From assembly GCA_937915565.1 (NCBI GenBank), contig CALDMH010000035.1, positions 1 through 11,821 on the forward strand: 11,821 nucleotides of DNA, read 5' to 3'. Within the stretch, counting starts at the first letter, position 1, and the number at the start of each line of letters is the position of its first letter. Shown in pieces: positions 7,077 to 11,821 of the stretch. The notes under the pieces were generated by a model. The model saw only the letters and a program-made list of their open reading frames with translations, was not told the origin of the DNA and ran no database searches. A program made the position numbers and the translations under genes. Origin of the DNA: an uncultured Clostridia bacterium (GTDB lineage: Bacteria; Bacillota; Clostridia; Christensenellales; Borkfalkiaceae).

Positions 7077-7760
7077 TTGAGCGATATAGAAAAAAATTTA
7101 AACTCGATATTTTCCGAAATTTCCCTCGGTAACGACCGAAACGAACCGATTCGGCTTCTCGGCGCAACCAAATTCGTCGCTGCGGAAAGGGTGAACGAAG
7201 CGATAAGTTGCGGCCTGCGGTTTATCGGCGAAAACCACGCGCAGGAATTCCGCGACAAGTTCGCATTCTACCTTCCTTGCGAAAAGCATTTCATCGGCAC
7301 CTTGCAAAAAAACAAGCTTAAATACGTCGTCGGAAAAGCCGACGTCATCGATTCGGTTTCCTCTTCGGACCTCGCGGCTGCGATAGACGAAAAAGCTTCG
7401 GCTTTAAACGTTTGCCAAAAAGTGTTTATCGAAGTCAACGCGGGCGACGAAGAAACCAAAACCGGAGCTTCAATCACTGCGGCAAAAGCCCTCTATAAGT
7501 CGATTATCGAACTAAAACACATAAAACTAACCGGCGTTATGACAATGCTTCCCGCAGGCAAAAGCGAAGCGGAAACAGCCGAACTTTGCGAAAAAGTGAG
7601 AGCGTTTTACGATGAAATCCGTTTGAAAACGCAAAGCGTGGAAACTCTTTCTATGGGTATGAGCGGAGACTATAAAATCGCGATAAAGCACGGCTCGAAT
7701 ATGATTAGGCTCGGAAGAGCGATTTTCGGCGAAAGGGAAATTACGACGAAAAATATTTAA
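7077..7760 (+). CDS. ylmE: YggS/YlmE-family PLP homeostasis protein
   Basis: This is a pyridoxal-5'-phosphate-binding TIM-barrel protein of the COG0325/PROSC family, which controls the free PLP level in the cytoplasm and has no known catalytic turnover. From a TTG start it has 227 residues. The PLP lysine is Lys32 in LLGATKF. Other marks are FIGENHAQEF (49-58), HFIGTLQKNK (71-80), LSMGMSGDY (191-199) and the phosphate-binding GSNMIRLGRAIFG (206-218). I chose the TTG at 7077 because GGAGGAG (7066-7072) lies 4 nt before it and the protein then begins as family members do (SDIEKNL). An in-frame ATG at 7026 would add 17 residues that are encoded by the 55-bp tandem repeat and has no ribosome binding site. 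sepF follows after 46 nt, the conserved Firmicute order ylmE-sepF. Confidence 0.93.
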   Translation: MSDIEKNLNSIFSEISLGNDRNEPIRLLGATKFVAAERVNEAISCGLRFIGENHAQEFRDKFAFYLPCEKHFIGTLQKNKLKYVVGKADVIDSVSSSDLAAAIDEKASALNVCQKVFIEVNAGDEETKTGASITAAKALYKSIIELKHIKLTGVMTMLPAGKSEAETAELCEKVRAFYDEIRLKTQSVETLSMGMSGDYKIAIKHGSNMIRLGRAIFGEREITTKNI

Positions 7761-7806
7761 AAACGGTTATAATTAAGATAAAACTTGTAAACAGGATAAA
7801 ACGCTT

Positions 7807-8139
7807 ATGGGATTATTTGATTTTGTTACGAAAAGCAATCGAAAAAAGCAAAAAAGCCGCGAAGAAACGGGCAATCGCCCTACGCAAACGAAAGTAAACG
7901 ACTATTCGGGAAGCGGTTCAATCGAAAAATGCTGCCCTAAATCTTTTGACGACGTTGCGGCGATTATCGATAAATTGCTCCTCGGCGAACCCGTTATCGT
8001 TGACGTTTCGGCGGTGAGTTCGCAAACGGCACAAAGGGTTATGGATTTAATGTCCGGCGCGATTTACGCCATCGACGGAAATATGGGCGAACTCACGAAG
8101 GACGTTTACGTTTTCACTCCCCGCGGAGTTGCAAGATAA
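7807..8139 (+). CDS. sepF: Cell division protein SepF
   Basis: SepF tethers FtsZ filaments to the membrane and shapes the division septum. This copy has 110 residues, shorter than the roughly 150 of B. subtilis because the linker is short. Residues 1-14 (MGLFDFVTKSNRKK) fit the N-terminal amphipathic membrane-binding helix. A polar linker runs to about residue 37, then the conserved core follows: CCPKSFDDVAAIID, LLLGEPVIVDVS, AQRVMDLMSGAIYAIDG and KDVYVFTPRGV. The position directly after ylmE supports the call. The ribosome binding site is weak (AGGA, 11 nt from the ATG). A TATAAT (7768-7773) in the ylmE-sepF gap has no recognisable -35, so co-transcription with ylmE is most likely. The stop codon lies in the first unit of a 12-bp triplication. 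Confidence 0.93.
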   Translation: MGLFDFVTKSNRKKQKSREETGNRPTQTKVNDYSGSGSIEKCCPKSFDDVAAIIDKLLLGEPVIVDVSAVSSQTAQRVMDLMSGAIYAIDGNMGELTKDVYVFTPRGVAR

Positions 8140-8166
8140 AAAGCAAGATAAAAAGCAAGATAAAAA
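8131..8166. repeat. 12-bp triplication covering the sepF stop codon
   Basis: GCAAGATAAAAA occurs three times in a row without mismatch. The first unit contains the last two sense codons and the stop of sepF, so the later units repeat Ala-Arg-stop outside the gene. A fourth degenerate piece (TCGAGATAAA) follows. Replication slippage is the simplest origin; the protein sequence is unaffected. Confidence 0.9.
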
Positions 8167-8211
8167 ATCGAGATAAATTCATAACGATAACGAAATAGCT
8201 TTATAATTTTA

Positions 8212-8252
8212 ATAGCGGCGGCGAGGAACGAAACGTTCCTCGCCGCCGCTAT
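8212..8252. terminator. Perfect 19-bp inverted repeat between sepF and spo0A, probable terminator
   Basis: ATAGCGGCGGCGAGGAACG (8212-8230) and its exact complement (8234-8252) enclose a 3-nt loop AAA. The GC-rich stem is the strongest hairpin in the window and would end or protect the ylmE-sepF transcript. No T-tract follows on the plus strand (ATATCCCC), and on the minus strand only TAAAATTAT follows. Classical intrinsic termination is therefore uncertain; it could instead be an mRNA-stabilising hairpin or a dispersed palindromic element. Confidence 0.6.
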
Positions 8253-8359
8253 ATATCCCCACAAACAAAACTCCTCTTACAAAATTCGCAAGAAATTCCG
8301 CTTTCGCCGTTTTTCGACGATATTACCCATTTTCCTGACAAATAACACCGTTCATTCGA

Positions 8360-8388
8360 TTTAATTTTACTTTTTTTTGTGTTAAAAT
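8360..8388 (+). promoter_or_regulatory. Possible promoter of spo0A
   Basis: A -10-like TAAAAT (8383-8388, 5/6) has a poor -35, TTTAAT (8360-8365, 3/6), at 17 nt. The region is very AT-rich, which lowers the weight of the match. TTCGACGA (8313-8320) upstream differs by one base from an inverted Spo0A box (TTCGACAA). Confidence 0.3.
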
Positions 8389-8415
8389 TAAAGAAAAAAA
8401 AAAGGAGATGCGACA

Positions 8416-9177
8416 ATGGATAAACACGGAATTGCTATACTTGCGGATAACCCGTTTAAAGCGGACGAAATAGCCAAAGCGTTTGAGTTAAGCGGCAGAT
8501 TTACTGTAATCGGGAAGACTTCCGACGGCGAAGAAGGCGTTGATTTGATTTTGAAAAACGACGCGGAATTTTGCGTTATCGACCTCATTCTCTCCGGGCT
8601 CGACGGATTGGGTGTGTTGGACAGGCTCAAAGCGTACGGCTCGAAAACCAAGATTATCGTGTATAGTTCGCTATCCAGCGAAGAAGTTGTGGAAACGTGC
8701 ATCTCAAAGGGCGCGAGCTTTTACGCGGCAAAGCCTTGTCCGCCGGAAACGCTCGTTAATCGTGTTATAGACCTGTTTTTGAATGGTAATCGGGAAAAAT
8801 TACCCGACAATATGCGCGCCGCAAAAACGACTTCTCTCGACGAACGAATCAGCAAAATATTCATTTCCGTGGGTATTCCTCCTCACATCAAAGGCTACGG
8901 CTATCTTCGCGAAGGAATTAAAATCGCCGTTTGCGACCCAGACGTTATAAATAACATAACGAAAAAACTCTACCCTATGATTGGCGAAAGATACGCCACC
9001 ACCCCGAGCAAGGTTGAAAGGGCAATTCGCCACGCAATCGAAGTGGCTTGGGCGAGAGGCAGAATAAACAACATCAACGATTTGTTCGGCGTTCAGACCT
9101 ATCTTTCCGGCGAGAAACCGACAAACGGCGAATTTATCGCGCTTATTGCCGATAAAATGCTGCTCGAAGGAGCTTGA
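8416..9177 (+). CDS. spo0A: Spo0A-family response regulator, sporulation master regulator
   Basis: Spo0A is the phosphorelay-controlled transcription factor that commits endospore-formers to sporulation. This protein has 253 residues. The receiver domain (about 5-125) keeps the phosphoacceptor Asp56 (CVIDLILSGLDG), a Ser at the switch position (84, YSS) and Lys106 (AAKPCPP). The C-terminal effector (about 141-253) is strongly conserved: SKVERAIRHAIEVAWARG (198-215), containing the DNA recognition helix, then LFGVQTYLSGEKPTNGEFIALIADKMLLE. One oddity is the acidic pocket: B. subtilis has two Asp (DDN), whereas this protein reads ADNPF, leaving Asp11 and placing Asn12 at the second position. 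The ATG follows AAGGAG with an 8-nt gap. The gene stands alone behind a hairpin; the usual upstream partner spoIVB is not present here. The family call is firm from the effector domain. Confidence 0.95.
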   Translation: MDKHGIAILADNPFKADEIAKAFELSGRFTVIGKTSDGEEGVDLILKNDAEFCVIDLILSGLDGLGVLDRLKAYGSKTKIIVYSSLSSEEVVETCISKGASFYAAKPCPPETLVNRVIDLFLNGNREKLPDNMRAAKTTSLDERISKIFISVGIPPHIKGYGYLREGIKIAVCDPDVINNITKKLYPMIGERYATTPSKVERAIRHAIEVAWARGRINNINDLFGVQTYLSGEKPTNGEFIALIADKMLLEGA

Positions 9178-9233
9178 TTTAAGACGCGTTTTTTTGAAAA
9201 TTTAAAAAAAAGTATTTTTTCGCTCAAAAACAG

Positions 9234-9261
9234 TTTACAAATTCATATAATATGATATAAT
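9234..9261 (+). promoter_or_regulatory. Strong promoter of the zinc-ribbon protein gene
   Basis: TTTACA (9234-9239, 5/6) and TATAAT (9256-9261, 6/6) are spaced by 16 nt. Transcription would start near 9268, leaving a leader of about 125 nt before the ATG at 9393. Confidence 0.8.
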
Positions 9262-9293
9262 TACACCGCGTTGTTTTTTGGGACGTTTAAAAC

Positions 9294-9336
9294 GGGCGAT
9301 TGCCGATTGGCTCAAAGCCTATGCAATCGCCTGCCC
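9294..9336 (+). promoter_or_regulatory. Stem-loop in the leader of the zinc-ribbon protein gene
   Basis: GGCGATTGC (9295-9303) pairs perfectly with GCAATCGCC (9323-9331), and the 19-nt interior holds a second small hairpin (GGCT, loop CAA, AGCC at 9309-9319). It sits between the predicted transcription start and the ribosome binding site, about 60 nt before the ATG. It is not followed by a T-tract and does not match a riboswitch class I know. A weak TTG-start frame running across it lacks a ribosome binding site. Confidence 0.5.
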
Positions 9337-9392
9337 GGAAAACGAAAAATATATGAACCCGTATTTGCGGATTAACAGCGGAGGCGCGTTAT

Positions 9393-9938
9393 ATGAAATA
9401 CGTAAAATGTCCGAGGTGCGACCTCAATTATATGCCCGAAACCGAAAAATATTGCGACGTTTGCAAAGCCGAACTTAAACTCGGCCCGACAATCAAATTC
9501 GCTTCTTTCGGCGACGACGACGATTCCGACCAGATTCTTTGCCCCGTGTGCAAACGAAACTATATTGACCCGGGCGAGGAAATGTGCGCGGAATGCAGAG
9601 AGGAAAAGAACGATAAGGCGGCAATCGAGCCCGAACAGGACGTTGACCCCGATAGCGACGAGGAATGGAGAAACTACCTCGACGAGGACGAAAAAGAAGC
9701 GATAAGCAACAAGGTTGAGGACGGCGAAGAAATGCTCTCCCTCGATAAACTCGGCGAAGACGAAGCCAAAGAACTTTTCGACGACGAAGAGGAAGAAGAT
9801 TCCGATTATTACGACAACAAACCCGAGGACGACGAAGAGGACGATTTCGACTACCCCGAAGCCGACGCCGCCGATTTCGAAGATTACGACGAAGAGGACG
9901 AGGAAGACGACGAAGAAGACGAAGGCGACGATTTTTGA
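9393..9938 (+). CDS. Unrecognised protein with two zinc ribbons and a long acidic tail
   Basis: I do not recognise a named family. The protein has 181 residues in two parts. The N-terminal part holds two Cys4 zinc ribbons with the same spacing: C6-C9/C21-C24 (CPRC...CDVC) and C50-C53/C65-C68 (CPVC...CAEC), each CX2C-X11-CX2C. From about residue 79 to the end the chain is disordered-looking and extremely acidic, with more than half of its residues Asp or Glu and runs such as DEEDEEDDEEDEGDDF at the C-terminus. It has no signal peptide or membrane segment, so it is probably cytoplasmic. The ATG follows GGAGG with 8 nt spacing, behind a strong promoter and a structured leader. Zinc ribbons suggest contact with nucleic acid or protein, and acidic tails can mimic nucleic acid (the RNA polymerase delta subunit has one), but any such role here is conjecture. 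Confidence 0.88.
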   Translation: MKYVKCPRCDLNYMPETEKYCDVCKAELKLGPTIKFASFGDDDDSDQILCPVCKRNYIDPGEEMCAECREEKNDKAAIEPEQDVDPDSDEEWRNYLDEDEKEAISNKVEDGEEMLSLDKLGEDEAKELFDDEEEEDSDYYDNKPEDDEEDDFDYPEADAADFEDYDEEDEEDDEEDEGDDF

Positions 9939-9971
9939 TTTGCCGCGTAGTCCTTTTTCCTGCGTTTTCGG

Positions 9972-10000
9972 TTGACAATCGAAGTTTTTTTGATTATAAT
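9972..10000 (+). promoter_or_regulatory. Consensus promoter of the cysE-cysS operon
   Basis: TTGACA (9972-9977) and TATAAT (9995-10000) both match the sigma-A consensus exactly with the ideal 17-nt spacer. Transcription would start near 10007. Such an unregulated-looking, strong promoter fits control by termination in the following T-box leader. Confidence 0.92.
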
Positions 10001-10006
10001 CGAAAT

Positions 10007-10361
10007 ATAACGATAAATCTTTGCGAAAAAGAGTAACGCTTTTTATCGGTTATCCGAACGCGTTCCGGTGCGTTCATACAGAGAGAAGACGGTTGGTGCG
10101 AGTCTTTGCCGAAAAAGCGCGAAGTGCGTTTCGCTGCGCCGAAGTTTGAACGATGCAAAATAGCCGTTCAGGCTCGGCCGAGAGGGGCTAATCACCCTCG
10201 GCTCTCCGCCGTAAAAGGAGCAATGAGGAAGCGCGGCGATTTGCGGCGCTTTAAAGAAAAGTGGAACCACGTTTTGCCGATAATTATTCGGCCGCGTCTT
10301 TTCGTTTAGCGGAAGCGGATTTTCACCCCGCTCGCCCGCGACGAAAAGGCGTTATTTTTTT
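10007..10361 (+). promoter_or_regulatory. T-box riboswitch, tRNA-Cys specific
   Basis: The leader lets uncharged tRNA-Cys turn on cysE-cysS. In stem I, GCGAAA (10023-10028) pairs with TTTCGC (10129-10134) and CGCTTTTT (10037-10044) with AAAAAGCG (10112-10119). They enclose a specifier loop with the AGTA S-turn motif (10032-10035) on one side and codon TGC (Cys) at 10125-10127 on the other. The distal GGTTGGTGCGAGTCTT block is typical. The T-box bulge TGGAACC (10262-10268) offers UGGA, complementary to the UCCA end of tRNA-Cys. In the antiterminator, AAAAG (10257-10261) pairs with CTTTT (10298-10302) and ACG (10269-10271) with CGT (10295-10297). The strand 10295-10302 is also the 5' side of the terminator, so the two folds exclude each other. 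Specifier, discriminator and downstream genes all agree on cysteine. Confidence 0.95.
10295..10361 (+). terminator. T-box-controlled intrinsic terminator
   Basis: CGTCTTTTCGT (10295-10305) pairs with ACGAAAAGGCG (10341-10351) through one G-U pair, with AGCGG and CCGCT pairing inside, and the tract TTATTTTTTT follows. It ends 12 nt before the cysE ATG, so the cysE ribosome binding site (AGGAG, 10362-10366) begins right after the T-tract and is made only on read-through. Confidence 0.9.
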
Positions 10362-10373
10362 AGGAGAAACCAA

Positions 10374-11009
10374 ATGTTTTTTAAATCTCTCCGCGCGGAT
10401 ATAAACTTTGCGAAAAAGAGCGACCCCGCCGCCAAATCGAAATTTGAAATCTGGCTTACTTACCCCGGGATAAAGGCTCTTTCGAGGCATAGAGTCGCCA
10501 ATTTTTTCTATCGCTGTCATCTGAAACTTCTCGCAAGCATAATGAGTAAATTTGCGAGATTCTTGACGGGCATCGAAATTCACCCCGCCGCAAAAATCGC
10601 CGCGGGCGTGTTTATCGACCACGGCGCAGGCGTCGTTATAGGCGAAACGGCGGTCGTTGAAAAAGGCGTTCTGATATATCAGGGCGTAACGCTCGGCGGA
10701 ACGGGCAAGGACTCGGGAAAACGCCGTCACCCCGTGATAAAAGAGGGTTGCGTTATCTCTTGCGGAGCAAAAATTCTCGGCGGAATAACCGTTGGCGAAT
10801 TTTCAAAAATCGGCGCAGGAAGCGTCGTTTTAAAAGACGTTCCTCCTCATTCCACCGTCGTGGGAGTCCCGGGACGAATCGTTAAAATCAAGGGCGAAAA
10901 AGTTCCGGACAACACGCCCGACAAGTGCGACCCGATTTTGGAAGAGCTTTGCTCGCTTCGGGCGCGCGTGGACGAACTCGAATATAAAATCAAGGAGAAA
11001 AACCAATGA
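10374..11009 (+). CDS. cysE: Serine O-acetyltransferase
   Basis: The enzyme acetylates L-serine with acetyl-CoA to O-acetylserine, the first committed step of cysteine synthesis. The 211-residue protein has the short form usual in Firmicutes. A helical N-terminal segment runs to about residue 66, then the left-handed beta-helix of hexapeptide repeats begins (GIEIHPAAKIAAGVF). The active-site block IDHGAGVVIGETAVV (81-95) carries the Asp82-His83 pair, and KRRHP supplies His119; YQGVTLGGTGK (102-112) and GAGSVVLKDVPPHSTVVGVPGRIV are also typical. The tail (about 185-211) is charged with a short coiled-coil pattern. AGGAG lies 7 nt before the ATG. Expression is controlled by the Cys T-box, and the stop overlaps the cysS start as ATGA. 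No cysK is seen in the window. Confidence 0.96.
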   Translation: MFFKSLRADINFAKKSDPAAKSKFEIWLTYPGIKALSRHRVANFFYRCHLKLLASIMSKFARFLTGIEIHPAAKIAAGVFIDHGAGVVIGETAVVEKGVLIYQGVTLGGTGKDSGKRRHPVIKEGCVISCGAKILGGITVGEFSKIGAGSVVLKDVPPHSTVVGVPGRIVKIKGEKVPDNTPDKCDPILEELCSLRARVDELEYKIKEKNQ

Positions 11010-11821
11010 GAATTTACAATACCCTTTCGGGAACGAAGGAAGATTTCAAACCGATAAACGGCAATAAAGTCAATATGTACGCCTGCGGAATCACCGTTTC
11101 GGGCGAAGCTCATATAGGGCACGCCTATCAGGCGTTGATTTACGATATTATCCGCAAATTTCTCGTTAAACAAGGTTACGACGTGACTTACGCGAGAAAT
11201 TACACCGACGTGGACGATAAAATCATCGCGCGCGCAAAGGAGGCGGGGATTCCCGCGGACGCTTATGCGAAAATGATGATTAAAAAAATCGATAAGGTTA
11301 TGCGCGAAATGCAAATCGACGAACCCGATATTTGGCTTAAAGCCACGGACAATATCGGAATCATCATCGATTTCGTTTCGGAACTTATCGAAAAAGGACA
11401 CGCCTACCCCACTCCGAAAGGCGACGTATATTTCTCCGTCGAATCCTTTGCTCCTTACGGAAGACTTTCCCACAGGAATTTGGAGGACGCGCTTAACGGC
11501 GTGAGAATCGAAAACGACGACGAAAAGAAAAATCCGCTCGACTTTGCCCTTTGGAAAAGCGCGAAGGAAGGCGAAATATGCTGGGATTCGCCTTGGGGCA
11601 AGGGCAGACCGGGGTGGCATATCGAATGTTCGGCAATGAACAGAAAGGCATTCGGCGACCAAATCGATATTCACGGCGGCGGCAGGGACCTTATTTTCCC
11701 CCACCACGAGAACGAAATTGCCCAAACCGAGGCTTTGACGGGCAAACAATTCGTTAAATACTGGGTTCATAACGGCCTTATCAAGGTGAACGGACAAAAA
11801 ATGAGCAAGTCGCTCGGCAAC
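11006..11821 (+). CDS. cysS: Cysteinyl-tRNA synthetase (C-terminus outside window)
   Basis: This class I synthetase charges tRNA-Cys. The visible 272 residues end just after the KMSKS motif (265-269), so roughly the catalytic half is present and the anticodon-binding part is cut off by the window edge. The HIGH motif is 36-39 in CGITVSGEAHIGHA, a variant of the common CGPTVYDYAHIGNAR. The four zinc ligands expected from E. coli CysRS are all in place: Cys27, Cys208 (WHIECS), His233 and Glu237 (PHHENE). Its ATG overlaps the cysE stop by 4 nt and its ribosome binding site AAGGAG (10992-10997) lies within cysE, so the two are co-transcribed and translationally coupled under the Cys T-box. The pairing resembles the cysE-cysS part of the B. 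subtilis gltX-cysE-cysS operon, without gltX. Confidence 0.97.
   Translation, partial: MRIYNTLSGTKEDFKPINGNKVNMYACGITVSGEAHIGHAYQALIYDIIRKFLVKQGYDVTYARNYTDVDDKIIARAKEAGIPADAYAKMMIKKIDKVMREMQIDEPDIWLKATDNIGIIIDFVSELIEKGHAYPTPKGDVYFSVESFAPYGRLSHRNLEDALNGVRIENDDEKKNPLDFALWKSAKEGEICWDSPWGKGRPGWHIECSAMNRKAFGDQIDIHGGGRDLIFPHHENEIAQTEALTGKQFVKYWVHNGLIKVNGQKMSKSLGN

Noticed and set aside
6680..7258. Minus-strand open frame of 192 codons across SRP RNA and ylmE
   Set aside because: It crosses a structural RNA gene and the conserved start of ylmE, and its Arg/Asn-rich product looks like translated non-coding DNA.
9278..9478. Small TTG-start frame of 66 codons before and overlapping the zinc-ribbon gene
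   Set aside because: There is no ribosome binding site, the frame differs from the well-supported zinc-ribbon gene, and its sequence is explained by the leader stem-loop. It could be a leader peptide but nothing supports that.
9493..9978. Arginine-rich minus-strand frame opposite the acidic tail
   Set aside because: It is the mirror image of GAC/GAA/GAG codons read backwards; the plus strand has promoter, ribosome binding site and zinc ribbons.
10847..11797. Minus-strand open frame of 316 codons opposite cysE and cysS
   Set aside because: The plus strand encodes unmistakable CysRS with its zinc ligands and signature motifs; the reverse frame shows no family feature.

Overview
The window looks like chromosomal core-genome DNA from an endospore-lineage Firmicute, most likely an uncultured clostridial (gut-type) bacterium. 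The evidence is a Spo0A homologue, a SepF homologue directly after a YlmE/YggS homologue, a large Bacillus-type SRP RNA with an Alu domain, a cysteine T-box riboswitch in front of cysE-cysS, and AGGAG-type ribosome binding sites throughout. The class assignment is an inference. I see no mobile element, phage gene, CRISPR array, tRNA or rRNA.

Left half (1-6424, minus strand): a probable four-gene operon reads leftwards from a good sigma-A-type promoter at 6396-6424. It contains ileS (type 2 isoleucyl-tRNA synthetase), an RlmI-like SAM methyltransferase overlapping ileS by ATGA, an RluA-family pseudouridine synthase, and a large lipoprotein whose C-terminus lies beyond the left edge. The first three act on tRNA or (by family) rRNA, so the operon has a translation and RNA-modification theme. 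A 36-bp tandem repeat separates the methyltransferase from the pseudouridine synthase.

Middle (6425-9177, plus strand): the SRP RNA gene (about 6531-6796) is divergent from ileS. A GGTTCG-rich intergenic region with a 55-bp tandem duplication follows, then ylmE (TTG start), sepF, a 12-bp triplication over the sepF stop codon, a perfect 19-bp inverted repeat, and spo0A. This places protein targeting, PLP homeostasis, division and sporulation control side by side.

Right part (9178-11821, plus strand): an unrecognised protein with two zinc ribbons and a very acidic tail sits behind a near-consensus promoter and a structured leader. Next, a perfect-consensus promoter drives a complete Cys T-box, with UGC specifier, UGGA discriminator contact and mutually exclusive antiterminator and terminator. 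It controls cysE and translationally coupled cysS; the latter runs off the right edge just after its KMSKS motif. Cysteine supply and Cys-tRNA charging are thus controlled by the charging state of tRNA-Cys.

I did not find a clearly undescribed multi-gene system. The least explained items are the zinc-ribbon/acidic-tail protein with its structured leader, the Spo0A receiver with a substituted acidic pocket, and the local tandem repeats between genes.
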